Of a DNA stretch of 64,000 bases, positions 53,667 to 62,440 are shown in pieces. Each line of letters opens with the position of its first letter. Position 1 is the stretch's first letter. Origin of the DNA: Enterobacter sp. 10-1 (GTDB lineage Bacteria; Pseudomonadota; Gammaproteobacteria; Enterobacterales; Enterobacteriaceae); assembly GCA_002270295.1 (NCBI GenBank), contig NISF01000002.1, forward strand, positions 372,001 through 436,000. Reading direction: 5' to 3'. The notes under the pieces were generated by a model. It had not been told where the DNA came from. It did no database searches and saw nothing but the letters and a program-made list of their open reading frames with translations. Made by a program: the position numbers and the translations under genes.

Positions 53667-54392
53667 TTACAGATCGTTGGCAATAAACTCCTTTAAGGCC
53701 TCGGTTTCCGGCGCTTGCAAAATGGCGGCACTCCCGCTTTCATGCACTTTTCCCTGATGCATGAAGATCACTTTATCGGCGACTTTGCGTGCAAAATTCA
53801 TTTCATGCGTCACCATGATCATCGTCATGCCGCTCCCAGCCAGCCGCTCAATAACGCGCAGCACTTCGCCGGTTAATTTAGGATCCAGCGCCGAAGTGAC
53901 CTCATCAAAAAGCATCACTTTTGGTTTCATCGCCAGAGAGCGGGCGATAGCGGCACGCTGCTGCTGCCCACCGGAGAGTTGCTCAGGATAGCTGTCCACT
54001 TTATCCGCGAGCCCGACCTGTTCCAGAACGGAGAGCGCTAGCCTTCTGGCTTCTGCTTTCGGCATTTTTTTCACCGCGACCGGACCAAGCGTAACGTTCT
54101 GCTCAATGGTGAGATGGGGAAACAGGTTGTAGCTCTGAAATACAATACCAACGTCCTGGCGTAACTTACGCAAATCGACTTTGGGATCCTCCACTTTATA
54201 GCCACACACTTCGATACTGCCGCCATTGATGGTTTCTAACCGATCGATACAGCGGAGCGCAGTGCTTTTGCCCGAGCCGCTGGCACCAATCAGCGCCACG
54301 ACCTGGCCCTGATTCACTGAAAACGAGACATCTTTCAGCACTGAATTATGACCAAAACTCTTCTGTACGTTACTTAAGGTAATGATTGACAT
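53667..54392 (-). CDS. Amino-acid-type ABC transporter ATPase (GlnQ-like)
   Basis: 241 residues from ATG 54392 with AAGGA upstream; the frame opens 12 codons earlier inside the permease end. Walker [10 protein letters not shown] at 36–44, Q-loop [12 protein letters not shown], signature LSGGQQQR near 137 and Walker [13 protein letters not shown]. It energises the two permeases upstream. Confidence 0.87.
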   Translation of the reverse strand: MSIITLSNVQKSFGHNSVLKDVSFSVNQGQVVALIGASGSGKSTALRCIDRLETINGGSIEVCGYKVEDPKVDLRKLRQDVGIVFQSYNLFPHLTIEQNVTLGPVAVKKMPKAEARRLALSVLEQVGLADKVDSYPEQLSGGQQQRAAIARSLAMKPKVMLFDEVTSALDPKLTGEVLRVIERLAGSGMTMIMVTHEMNFARKVADKVIFMHQGKVHESGSAAILQAPETEALKEFIANDL

Positions 54393-54402
54393 AACTTTAT
54401 CC

Positions 54403-55095
54403 TTATCCTCGATTAACGCGCGCCGCAATGGCCTGCAGGCGCTTAGCCTGTTTCTGTGGTGCTCCGCGTTCCAGCCTGCGGCTTAATGCTGAAACCGGAA
54501 AACACAGGCAGAAGTAAATGACGGCAACGATCAGATAGATAATAAAGGGCTGGAAAATCGAGTTGTTGATGAGCTGGCCAGCACGCGCCAGCTCGACAAA
54601 ACCCACCACCGACGCCAGCGAGGTGTTTTTGATTATCTGTACCGAGAATCCAACGGTAGGTGGCGTTGCCAGCTTGATTGCTTGCGGCATAATCACTTTG
54701 AACATGCGCTGAGTGCGCGACAGTGCCAGACATTCGGCCGCCTCCCACTGTGCGCGTGGAACCGCTTGTATGCAGCCGCGCCAGATCTCACCGAGATAGG
54801 CGCTGGCATAAATGGTAAGAGAGATACCTGCTGCCAGCAGAGGAGCTATCGAATAACCGAGTTGAGGTAAGCCGAAGTAGACCATAAACATGATGATCAG
54901 TAGCGGCGTACCCTGAATTAGCTGCACCCATGCGCTGACCAGAAGACGCAGCGGCTTCAATGGCGCAATGCGTCCCAGCGCAATGAGGAACCCCACCAGA
55001 CCGCCACCGCCAAAGGCCATTAGTGACAAAATCACCGTCCACAGCGTGCCATCAAGCAGAAACTGTAGATGGGCAAAGTTAAGAGGAATATTCAT
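54403..55095 (-). CDS. Amino-acid-type ABC permease (1)
   Basis: 230 residues, about five helices; HisM/GlnP family. The ATPase-contact loop is [23 protein letters not shown] 55095 lies 12 bases after the stop of the other permease. The strongly basic C-terminus is cytoplasmic. Confidence 0.86.
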   Translation of the reverse strand: MNIPLNFAHLQFLLDGTLWTVILSLMAFGGGGLVGFLIALGRIAPLKPLRLLVSAWVQLIQGTPLLIIMFMVYFGLPQLGYSIAPLLAAGISLTIYASAYLGEIWRGCIQAVPRAQWEAAECLALSRTQRMFKVIMPQAIKLATPPTVGFSVQIIKNTSLASVVGFVELARAGQLINNSIFQPFIIYLIVAVIYFCLCFPVSALSRRLERGAPQKQAKRLQAIAARVNRG

Positions 55096-55107
55096 CTACG
55101 ACTCTCC

Positions 55108-55785
55108 TTAAATCGACGTGCCAAGACGGCGGCGGCGAGGGAAAATCACCTGACCAAATAGCCAGAATATCACTCGCATCAACAGCGACAGCGCGATGTA
55201 AATACAGGCCACGATGAAGAACGTTTCAAAGGGGCGATAGGTTTCTGACTGGATAAAATTGGCCGTTGCCGTGAGCTCTTCCGCTGAAATTTGCGATGTC
55301 ACCGATGATGCCAGCATCAGCAAAATAAACTGGCTGGTTAGCGAGGGGTAAACGCGCTCAATCGCCGGGCGCAGCGCCACATGCCAGTATTGCTGCCAGC
55401 GATTCAGCCCCAGCGTTTCGGCGGCTTCCCACTGGCCTTTGTGAATCGACTCGAAGCCGGCGCGCATAATCTCTGCCGTATACGCCCCGACGTTGATGGT
55501 GAGTGCAATGACTGAAACCGTGAAAGCGCTGAATGAGAAGCCCAGACTGGAGAGACCAAAATAGACCAGGAAGATCTGCACCAGAAAAGGCGTATTGCGA
55601 ATCGACTCGACATAAACGCCCGTCAGGCGCGCCAACCAAACCGAATCAGAACGACGCGCCGCTGCGCAAAGCGTGCCGATCAGAAAACCGGTTAACGTCG
55701 TCACCAAAGCCAGTTTGGCGGTGAGTAGCGCGCCACTCCACAGAAGCTGCCACTGCGCGAGAATTGCTGTGAAATCGAGCATCAT
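55108..55785 (-). CDS. Amino-acid-type ABC permease (2)
   Basis: 225 residues, about five helices; same family as the neighbour, with loop EAAETLGLNRWQQYWHVALR. The two permeases form the membrane heterodimer. It begins 14 bases after the stop of the dehydrogenase gene, so enzyme and transporter genes are likely co-transcribed. Confidence 0.86.
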   Translation of the reverse strand: MMLDFTAILAQWQLLWSGALLTAKLALVTTLTGFLIGTLCAAARRSDSVWLARLTGVYVESIRNTPFLVQIFLVYFGLSSLGFSFSAFTVSVIALTINVGAYTAEIMRAGFESIHKGQWEAAETLGLNRWQQYWHVALRPAIERVYPSLTSQFILLMLASSVTSQISAEELTATANFIQSETYRPFETFFIVACIYIALSLLMRVIFWLFGQVIFPRRRRLGTSI

Positions 55786-55799
55786 AAGGTCAACCCCGG

Positions 55800-56708
55800 T
55801 TATTTTGTTACGCTGTTTTGCTGGCCGGTCAGGCGGTCGTAAACTTTAAAGAGCGCCTGATTGCCGTTGGCACCTTCGCCATAGGCCTGCGCGTTTTGAT
55901 ACTGTGAGGCGACCAGCGCGGTAGCGGGCAGTGGGACCGGATGCTTCTGAGCGGCCTCCAGCACAAGACGCAGATCCTTCATCATCAGGTCGATGCGAAA
56001 TCCTGCGGAGACATCACCGTCAATCATGGCGCTCCCCAGCTTATCGAGCATCCAGGAGGCTGCCGAACCGCCCATCAGCACCTCGCGCATCTGAGGAAGA
56101 TTAATATCCCAGGCGCGCGCCAGCGCTAACGCTTCACAAATCGCCTGAATATTGATGCCACAAATCAGCTGGTTACATAGTTTTACCGTCTGCCCCGCGC
56201 CGGATGCGCCAACGTGATTGAGCGTGGTGCCCATCGCGCGCAAATAAGGAGTAGCCTGAGCAAAGCCCTCGGCGCTGCCGCCCACCATGATCGTCAGATT
56301 GCCGTTTTTTGCGCCGACCGGGCCACCGGAAACCGGAGCATCCAGCATCGTGACGCCAATTGTTGCCAGAGATTCGCTTAGCTGGCGCGTCGCGGCGGGT
56401 GCGATAGTGCTCATATCAACAAACAGTTTCCCGCGCGGCGGGTTGCTCAGCAGTCCGCCGGCACCGCGCACTATCTCTTCAACCTGCGGGGTGTCGGGCA
56501 GCATGGAGATGACGATATCGGCATCGCTGATAGCGCTGGAAAGATCGCTGACTACGTCCACGCCATACTGGCGGAGCGCATCACCTGCTGTTGTGACGAC
56601 ATCAAACGCGCGAACGGTAAAACCTGCCTGTGCCAGATTACGCGCCATCTCGCGGCCCATGACGCCAAGTCCAATAAACCCGACAATGCCGGAAGTGCTG
56701 TTACTCAT
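55800..56708 (-). CDS. Beta-hydroxyacid dehydrogenase (GarR/HIBADH family)
   Basis: 302 residues. N-terminal dinucleotide-binding motif GFIGLGVMGREMARNLAQAG, substrate-binding DAPVSGGPVGAKNGNLTIM and catalytic Lys in GAGQTVKLCNQ (near 171–175). The family oxidises beta-hydroxyacids such as tartronate semialdehyde reductase, L-threonate or 3-hydroxyisobutyrate dehydrogenases. The sequence does not tell which. It is placed between an RpiB-family isomerase and an importer, so the imported compound is probably a hydroxy- or sugar acid. Confidence 0.83.
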   Translation of the reverse strand: MSNSTSGIVGFIGLGVMGREMARNLAQAGFTVRAFDVVTTAGDALRQYGVDVVSDLSSAISDADIVISMLPDTPQVEEIVRGAGGLLSNPPRGKLFVDMSTIAPAATRQLSESLATIGVTMLDAPVSGGPVGAKNGNLTIMVGGSAEGFAQATPYLRAMGTTLNHVGASGAGQTVKLCNQLICGINIQAICEALALARAWDINLPQMREVLMGGSAASWMLDKLGSAMIDGDVSAGFRIDLMMKDLRLVLEAAQKHPVPLPATALVASQYQNAQAYGEGANGNQALFKVYDRLTGQQNSVTK

Positions 56709-56729
56709 CGTTATGCTCCAGGTTGATGG

Positions 56730-57176
56730 TTAGTTAAGTTGTTCCAGTTGAGCGAGCTTCGCGACGCGACGAACAAAGTCGTCGTCATGCACAAACTTCG
56801 CTTCGAGGAAAGCCATAATCAGATCGCGAGCGAGCCACGGCCCGACAATTTGCGCCCCCATACACATGACGTTGACATCGTCATGCTCCACCGACTGGTG
56901 CGCGGAGTGCACGTCGTGGCAGACCGCCGCGCGGATACCTTTTACTTTGTTAGCGGCGATAACCGCCCCGACGCCGGTGCCACATACCAGAATGCCGCGC
57001 CGATCTGCGCTGCTGCGCACCTTGCTGCATAACGCTAAGGCGATATCCGGAAAATCAACCGGTTCGGGGTCGTGGCTGCCGACATCGTCAATCTGATATC
57101 CGGCCTGATGCAGCCACTGTTTAAGCTCCTGCTTGAGGTGAAATCCTGCGTGGTCACTGCCAATCACAATCTGCAT
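56730..57176 (-). CDS. RpiB/LacAB-family sugar-phosphate isomerase
   Basis: 148 residues (E. coli RpiB 149). GSDHAGFHLKQELKQWL at the N-terminus, GILVCGTGVGAVIAANKVKG with the active-site Cys and NVMCMGAQIVGPWLARDLIM are the family signatures. The family isomerises aldose/ketose phosphates of four to six carbons. No sugar kinase is present in the operon, so either the kinase lies elsewhere or the enzyme acts on a non-phosphorylated or modified compound. Confidence 0.84.
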   Translation of the reverse strand: MQIVIGSDHAGFHLKQELKQWLHQAGYQIDDVGSHDPEPVDFPDIALALCSKVRSSADRRGILVCGTGVGAVIAANKVKGIRAAVCHDVHSAHQSVEHDDVNVMCMGAQIVGPWLARDLIMAFLEAKFVHDDDFVRRVAKLAQLEQLN

Positions 57177-57190
57177 CTGCTGTTTTCCTT

Positions 57191-57943
57191 TTACGGAGTA
57201 GTGAAGGTCGATGAACCGCTGCTGGCCTTGAGGATGGTGGCGCGGCGGCGAAAATCTGAGCCAATCTCGAAGTGGCGGCCAAGTAACTCATCGGCTTTAT
57301 TTTCATCACGTTCGACGATGGCGGAAAAAATGGCGCGGTGATGGTTAATGAGGAACTCTTCAATACCCTCGACCTGAATGATCTGCTCGCGGCGGTCAAG
57401 GTGTGAACGGCGCATCAGCATGCTGATGGACTGATAAATATTGATAAGCGTGGGCGAACCGGATGCGGTGACGATGCTTTCGTGAAACCTGAAATCCGCT
57501 AAAGCACCGAGTTCGGGGGTGCGAATGGTTTCGATGATTTCACCGAGACAGGCGGCCAGGCGATCGTAGTCACTTTGTGTCGCGCGGCGACAGGCTAAAC
57601 GAACGGCCTGACGCTCAATAGCGATTCGTGCCTGCATGACGTCATCTACCACGTTGGGCTGGTGGGCAAGAACGAAAGTAAAGAATTCGCCGAGAATTGA
57701 GACATCAGGTTTGGTTACCACGGTACCAATGCCGTGGCGGATCTCCACCGCCCCGACCATGGCGAGCGCCCGCAGCGCCTCGCGAAGTACGGGGCGACTC
57801 ACGCCTAACTTTGCCGAAAGCTCACGCTCCGGCAGAAGGCTATCTCCGGCTTTCAGTTCGCCATTGAGTAGCTGATCCCGCAAAAACTTTACAACTCGGT
57901 CGTAGCCGCTGCCGGCTTCTGTCTTTTCGCGCCTGATTTCCAT
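57191..57943 (-). CDS. GntR/FadR-family (FCD) transcriptional regulator
   Basis: 250 residues. Winged helix-turn-helix with PERELSAKLGVSRPVLREAL and GIGTVV wing; C-terminal FCD domain with DFRFHESIV, HHRAIFSAI and RHFEIGSD supplying the metal-binding Asp/His residues. It is the first gene of the minus-strand run through 52827 and has a palindromic operator just upstream, so it is probably an autoregulated, ligand-released repressor of the operon. Confidence 0.86.
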   Translation of the reverse strand: MEIRREKTEAGSGYDRVVKFLRDQLLNGELKAGDSLLPERELSAKLGVSRPVLREALRALAMVGAVEIRHGIGTVVTKPDVSILGEFFTFVLAHQPNVVDDVMQARIAIERQAVRLACRRATQSDYDRLAACLGEIIETIRTPELGALADFRFHESIVTASGSPTLINIYQSISMLMRRSHLDRREQIIQVEGIEEFLINHHRAIFSAIVERDENKADELLGRHFEIGSDFRRRATILKASSGSSTFTTP

Positions 57944-57951
57944 GTGATCTC

Positions 57952-57977
57952 ACCAGTGGTCTGTAGTGGTAATACCA
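57952..57977. promoter_or_regulatory. FCD/GntR operator candidate
   Basis: ACCA-G-TGGT at 57952–57960 and TGGT-AAT-ACCA at 57967–57977. The second fits the TNGTNNNACNA operator pattern of FadR-subfamily regulators. Both lie within 35 bases of the regulator's ATG. Confidence 0.6.
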
Positions 57978-58349
57978 ATGGTAGATGTGTTAGTGAAATA
58001 TTAACGTGATGTTGATCGTTAATTGATCAGTTGTTTTTGTGATGTAAGCAACAATGAGTGGAGAAAGCTGGACGGAACAAGAAAATGCTTAGCCGCTGGC
58101 TGACAAAAGGTTGTGGTGAACTGAGCAACGGCGGGCAGATGGGAAATGGACAGGTAGCGGAGAGGCTGCTGGTAGCGTGCGTTAGGATTTAGCTGAACCG
58201 GGAAAAGGGCCCGCACAAAAAATGATAGCGGAGCCGTCGCCCGGACCTATCGGGGATGATGAGAGATATTTGCGAACGGAGATCGGCCTGATTTTTCCCA
58301 GGCGGCGAGTTAACCTTCTTGTCCTCGAATAGCCGAGGGTGCCTGTACA
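57978..58349. other. Gene-free stretch
   Basis: About 370 bases upstream of the GntR gene and after the WYL regulator gene. It should hold the promoter of the catabolic operon and a terminator for the WYL gene. A 65-codon frame on the minus strand has no ribosome site and no domain. Nothing else is supported. Confidence 0.45.
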
Positions 58350-59051
58350 TTACTCTGCATTGAGCTGTCTCATCTCATTATCCCGCCAGCGTTCCCAACG
58401 GTTCCTGAGCTCACTCCTGCTGGTGCCAATATCTTCATTCAATATCGTCACCTGGCGTATGCGCTCAGCCCGGAAGTGACGAAAGCCGCCGCGTAGTTCG
58501 CACCAGCTAATGAGGAGACAGCAGTTCTGGTCATAGCCCAACACCACCGGCCAAACGGTTCTTTGAGTGATGTCACCGGACCTGGAGCAGTAATCCAGCA
58601 ACAGCTTTTTGCCTTCCCGAATGGCGATGCGTATATTCCGCGTATCGGGTTTGAAGCTGCCTGACTCATCCGGTTTTATCCCTACCGCCGAATAAGATAA
58701 ACAACCGAGCAGCCTTGCGGGGACTGCCGAGGCGATTTTTGCCAGCACATCGCTGGCGTTATTCGCCAGAGTCGCATCCGGTAAGCGCCGCACCAGCTCT
58801 GCGCCAAGAAAGATGGCTTCCAGCTCCTCGGCCGTAAACATCAAAGGCGGCATGTCGTAATCTGCACTTAAAACATAGCCACAACCCGCCTCCCCCTCTA
58901 CCGGAACCCTTTGCCCTGCGAGATCCGCAATATCCCGGTAAATGGTTCGCTTTGATACTTCAAGCTCTTCGGCCAATTTCGCCGCGGTGACCGGAAGCGT
59001 CGAACGCCTGAGTATCTGGAGAATCTGAAACAGCCTGTCTGCACGTCGCAT
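58350..59051 (-). CDS. YafY-like WYL-domain transcriptional regulator
   Basis: 233 residues from ATG 59051 (AGGA upstream; the frame opens 26 codons earlier). An N-terminal DeoR-type helix-turn-helix LAEELEVSKRTIYRDIADLA, then a WYL domain with IREGKKLLLDYCSRSGDITQ and WPVVLGYDQNCCLLISWCEL. Such regulators respond to small ligands. It is divergent from a VOC-family gene, a pairing often seen where the regulator controls its neighbour. Confidence 0.83.
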   Translation of the reverse strand: MRRADRLFQILQILRRSTLPVTAAKLAEELEVSKRTIYRDIADLAGQRVPVEGEAGCGYVLSADYDMPPLMFTAEELEAIFLGAELVRRLPDATLANNASDVLAKIASAVPARLLGCLSYSAVGIKPDESGSFKPDTRNIRIAIREGKKLLLDYCSRSGDITQRTVWPVVLGYDQNCCLLISWCELRGGFRHFRAERIRQVTILNEDIGTSRSELRNRWERWRDNEMRQLNAE

Positions 59052-59143
59052 TTTTTCATCCTGTTGCCACCACGCTGTCAGCATACCTGAGTGAAGATAT
59101 TTTTCAGAGGCCGCGCTATTCGCCGCCATAATGGAGCTTCGCT

Positions 59144-59542
59144 ATGAAATTCGTATCTGTCCGCCTGATTGCGCAAAACATCAAAGACGTTGTGCAGTTT
59201 TATGAATTAGTTACCCGCAGCAAGGCTGACTGGCTAGCCCCGGTTTTTGCGGAAATCGTCACGCCGGTAGCCGTTATCGCCATAGGTAGCGTTGAGACGG
59301 TAGCTCTGTTCAAAGAGGGCAGCGCCCAGCCCGCATTGAATCGCTCGGTAATTTTGGAGTTCAGGGTCGAAGATGTCGATGCCGAATTTAATCTTTTAAA
59401 AGAACAAGTTGAAGTGGTTCATCCCCCTAAAGATTTACCCTGGGGAAACAGGACGGCACAGTTTCGCGATCCCGAAGGCTCGTTGATTTCACTTTATACT
59501 CCGGTAACGGAAGCAGCGAAAACGCGCTTTAATCGGGGATAA
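59144..59542 (+). CDS. VOC (glyoxalase/bleomycin resistance) superfamily protein
   Basis: 132 residues. Two beta-alpha-beta-beta-beta repeats with KFVSVRLIAQNIKDVVQFYE at the start and WGNRTAQFRDPEGSLISLYT at the end, the latter being the VOC metal-site region. Substrate unknown. A 92-bp divergent promoter region separates it from the WYL regulator. Confidence 0.8.
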   Translation: MKFVSVRLIAQNIKDVVQFYELVTRSKADWLAPVFAEIVTPVAVIAIGSVETVALFKEGSAQPALNRSVILEFRVEDVDAEFNLLKEQVEVVHPPKDLPWGNRTAQFRDPEGSLISLYTPVTEAAKTRFNRG

Positions 59543-59563
59543 GAGAGAGACGAACCGATAAGA

Positions 59564-59596
59564 AGCTCTCCCGGCCGAAAGAAAGATGGGAGAGCT
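59564..59596. other. Hairpin between convergent genes
   Basis: A perfect 9-bp stem AGCTCTCCC / GGGAGAGCT with a 15-base loop between the VOC gene and the AraC gene. There is no U-run; it may end transcription or stabilise transcripts. Confidence 0.4.
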
Positions 59597-59650
59597 GCTC
59601 GGGGAAGCCCCACGCCTGAGGCGACGACGAACGGGGCCGGCCGAATCAGT

Positions 59651-60526
59651 TTATTTCAGCGGCAAATAGATATCCGTGAGCAATTCATGTTCCGCCACCT
59701 CATGCACAAAGTTGTGGTAATGAAAGAAGAGCGGGAAGTGGCGCAGCTCTTCTCCGCTACCGGGCAGCCAGTCGCGGTACAGAGCCTGCGCCAGCCCGGT
59801 TAACGCGTCGTGCGATCCCTGATGGCGCAGCACCGCGCATCGGCCCGCGGGGATGTCGCTATTAACCACCCCGAAGCGATTGTCTTCGGCAATCGGTGAG
59901 GTTACCGTTCCGCAAATATGGAACGCAAATTCATCCGACGGCGTTGTAGCCGGATCGTCCGGAGCAAGACCATACGTCTGGCTGCTGGCAACGGGCGAAT
60001 AACCCGTGGTTTTTCGCCATTCAATAAAGCGGGCCGCAGTTTCGTTTATGAGCTCCGGCTGGCCACGGTGGCTCAACATGGCAACCGACGTGGCGGAAAA
60101 GTTAATGATCCTGACCTGACCTTGCATCGTTTTTCTCCTCGTTTGATAAGGTTCTGATATCCGCTGATGCCACTCTACCCAAGGGGGCTGCTGGCGAAAC
60201 TGCGTCGGTGACAGACCAAACATTTGCCGGAAGGCGCGGCTAAATGATTCGGCATGCTGAAAACCGGCGTCGAACGCGATATCAGTGATTTTCTCTAACG
60301 GATTAAAAGCCAGCCGATAGGATGCGCGTTTTAAGCGCATCATCTGGATGTAACGACCAGGCGACATGCCGCAATAGCTGCAAAACTGACGATGGAAATG
60401 AAATGGCGAAAAGTGGGCCACTTCGCTGAGTTTTTCCAGCAACAGCGCGTCGTCAAGATGGCGGTCAATATAATCGAAAACCTGATTAAAACGTCTGGCG
60501 TAACTATCGGTTTTGTTATCACACAT
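59651..60526 (-). CDS. AraC-family regulator with GyrI-like ligand domain
   Basis: 291 residues from ATG 60526 (GGAGGAAG upstream). The N-terminal double helix-turn-helix reads LLEKLSEVAHFSPFHFHRQF and ITDIAFDAGFQHAESFSRAF, then FGLSPTQFRQ. The C-terminal half is a GyrI/SbmC-like effector-binding domain, as in Rob and similar regulators. Target genes are not evident; it is monocistronic and borders the mobile island. Confidence 0.82.
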   Translation of the reverse strand: MCDNKTDSYARRFNQVFDYIDRHLDDALLLEKLSEVAHFSPFHFHRQFCSYCGMSPGRYIQMMRLKRASYRLAFNPLEKITDIAFDAGFQHAESFSRAFRQMFGLSPTQFRQQPPWVEWHQRISEPYQTRRKTMQGQVRIINFSATSVAMLSHRGQPELINETAARFIEWRKTTGYSPVASSQTYGLAPDDPATTPSDEFAFHICGTVTSPIAEDNRFGVVNSDIPAGRCAVLRHQGSHDALTGLAQALYRDWLPGSGEELRHFPLFFHYHNFVHEVAEHELLTDIYLPLK

Positions 60527-60651
60527 GGCTTCCTCCGTGCCTCTTAATATGCGCAAAGGCGATTTGATTTGCCTGACCGATCTTGCGCAAAATAACAAAA
60601 CGTCAAAAGAAACCAGTCGCAAGGTGCGGCGTTATCAATGATGGCGCCGGG

Positions 60652-60783
60652 ATGCGTCAAAAATGGAGTATGCCGCTCCAGAACTGGCGGTTGGCAATGA
60701 GCCGTTTTATTATCGAGTTCGGTGACCGCCTGAGCGATCGCCTTTAATACGGTGGCAGTTACACAGAATTATTTACAGGGTCT
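60652..60783 (+). mobile_element. 3' end of an IS256-family insertion sequence
   Basis: ATG 60652 to TAA 60747 encodes 31 residues, KWSMPLQNWRLAMSRFIIEF then GDRLSDRL, resembling the C-terminus of IS256-family transposases. The following GGTGGCAGTTACACAG AATTATTTACAGGGTCT-like segment (60751–60783) resembles such an element's terminal inverted repeat. The rest of the element is missing. Confidence 0.5.
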
Positions 60784-60864
60784 GTGATGGCATAGCATTT
60801 CAAGGGCTTTCCTGGAGCTGCGTTTGTTTGTGCCGACACGGTTTTGAAAGCTATAAAGCGCTGA

Positions 60865-61158
60865 GGTAATAGCAGCCCTATTTATGGTGATTTGTGGGTA
60901 TTCCTGAACCAGACAGCCGCGCGAGCTGGTGACGCACTCAAATTACGATATGCAGATTTTAATCATCTGGAAGGCAACATTCTGAACCTGAAGGAGCAAA
61001 AGACCGGGAAAACCCGTTCTATTATGCTGGCAGCGAGAGCGCTCGAACTAGTTGCACAGCGCCGCGCTGATAATCCAGGGCATGAATATCTCTTCGAAGT
61101 TGACAGCAACCGGGCCAAAGACAAACCGATCTGCCGCGTAACAGTCTCAGCAAAATTT
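60865..61158 (+). pseudogene. Tyrosine integrase remnant
   Basis: The open segment contains the catalytic-domain start of a phage-type integrase: LWVFLNQTAARAGDALKLRY with the first active-site Arg, then LKEQKTGKTRSIMLAARALE with the conserved Lys region, and FEVDSNRAKDKPICRVTVS. The HxxR…Y part is absent; sequence identity ends near 61158, just before the hcp pseudogene on the other strand. An in-frame TGA lies at 60862 and no proper start codon exists. It marks the island as formerly mobile. Confidence 0.72.
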
Positions 61159-61177
61159 AATTACTCCCCCTCTGAGG

Positions 61178-61669
61178 TTATGCGGTTGGTCGCTCGTTCC
61201 AGGCATCCGTGAACTGAATATTCCCGTCGTGAATCTTCCATGTGATTTTCTCGTACTGCAAGCTGACACTTTCAACGTGGTTCATTTTGTCATTAGCTGC
61301 AAGTTTGCAGTTAGGAACACCGCAGTTAACACCTGTGATTTTCACGTTTTCCATCAGCACAGAGTAATACGGTACTTCCTGCCCTGCGTCGTTGATGTGC
61401 TAGAAACGAATCTCCGCGCTTTTCAGTGTCTGACCAGTTGCAGCGGCCTTATAAAGATACGGAGTAGAGCTATCAACTTCCTTTTCAATCATCATTGATG
61501 AATGTTGACGGGTCCCGGTGATCTTACCGTTGGCATTGTCTACAGGTAAGTTGATTCAGTGGCTCAGTCCGATGATCTCAATGCTGCCGTCACGATCCTG
61601 AACGTCAACAGATCCCTTTATGTCTGCACCGCCATCGTCTTTAAGCCACATATACGGGGGAATTGGCAT
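61178..61669 (-). pseudogene. hcp: Type VI secretion Hcp protein, two internal stop codons
   Basis: Read from ATG 61669 (GGAG eight bases upstream) the 163-codon frame gives MPIPPYMWLKDDGGADIKGS, then IGLSH, a TGA, then INLPVDNANGKITGTRQHSS, … KSAEIRF, a TAG, then HINDAGQEVPYYSV and a normal C-terminus ending WNERPTA. Apart from the two stops there is no frameshift, and the length is that of a complete Hcp. Hcp forms the hexameric inner tube of the T6SS and carries small effectors. It is one base downstream of the putative immunity gene, so the three genes form one operon. Loss of hcp is recent. Confidence 0.85.
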
Positions 61670-61670
61670 T

Positions 61671-61940
61671 TTATTTGCTCCTTATTTTTCTAAGTAACAT
61701 CATTGTTAAACGGTAAAGAACAGTTGTTATAGAAAAAACAACGATTACAGATATATAAAAATAGAGATCATAAAAGTTGTCGGCTCCAACCTCTCCAGGC
61801 CCGTAAACTATATGCCCAATCTGGCTGGCTAGTTCATGGCTCATCCATGTTTCAGGATTTCCGAGTGTGCGACCAACAACCAAAGATAAAAGGATGTAAA
61901 ATGCTACTTTGATAACTCTACGGGCAAGTGTTCGAGCCAT
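61671..61940 (-). CDS. Membrane protein, putative immunity to the adjacent T6SS effector
   Basis: 89 residues with two hydrophobic segments (about 11–25 and 60–82) and a periplasmic loop containing WMSHELASQIGHIVYGPGE. AT-rich like its neighbours. It starts 11 bases after the effector gene ends and stops one base before hcp. A membrane-anchored loop in the periplasm is where protection against a cell-wall-active effector would be needed. It is not a recognised Tldi1 homologue; the role is inferred from position. Confidence 0.58.
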   Translation of the reverse strand: MARTLARRVIKVAFYILLSLVVGRTLGNPETWMSHELASQIGHIVYGPGEVGADNFYDLYFYISVIVVFSITTVLYRLTMMLLRKIRSK

Positions 61941-61951
61941 TGGCTACCACC

Positions 61952-62440
61952 TCAACCCAACCACGAGCCATAAGAGAACGCATACAGGGAACCTGAATAG
62001 GGGATGTGTTTATTTAATAGCGCGTTTCGGATGGTGGCAAAATCTGAGCTATGAGCTATCGTTATGCAACCTTCAGAGACAGTGCCAGGGTGAAGCCGAA
62101 ACAATCCACTGTGAACATTGTTTATCCAGGTACCATCATCAATGCCCCAATCATCCTTATACAAAGCAAACCATTCATCACGCCCAAACTCGGTTCCGTA
62201 GTACATCTTATTGAATAAGTCTTGCGCTTTAGCCTTCGCCCACGATCCTAAACCACCTGATCCACGTTCAACTATCCAGTATTTGCCAGGTGGAATCGGG
62301 CCATTATCGGGTACGGCTCCACAGCCGCCCTTATTGCGATATATGCCTTTGCCAGAGTGGGCCATGAACACACCCACGCCGTACAGGTTGAAAGGTGCAT
62401 AATCTGCCCCGTTCAGTATCAACTTTCCTTGTAGAGCCAC
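61952..62440 (-). CDS. DUF2778 / Tlde1-like T6SS peptidoglycan effector
   Basis: 162 residues. The N-terminus MALQGKLILNGADYAPF and VPDNGPIPPGKYWIVERGSG match the DUF2778 family; the C-terminal HPGTVSEGCITI has the His and Cys spacing of L,D-transpeptidase-like enzymes. Salmonella Tlde1 is a T6SS effector of this family that cuts and exchanges D-amino acids in target-cell peptidoglycan. All apparent catalytic residues are present and the gene is intact. There is no signal peptide, as expected for a cargo delivered by Hcp. Confidence 0.78.
   Translation of the reverse strand: MALQGKLILNGADYAPFNLYGVGVFMAHSGKGIYRNKGGCGAVPDNGPIPPGKYWIVERGSGGLGSWAKAKAQDLFNKMYYGTEFGRDEWFALYKDDWGIDDGTWINNVHSGLFRLHPGTVSEGCITIAHSSDFATIRNALLNKHIPYSGSLYAFSYGSWLG

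Noticed and set aside
58019..58216. 65-codon minus-strand frame upstream of the WYL gene end
   Set aside because: No Shine-Dalgarno sequence, no domain, and composition typical of intergenic DNA.
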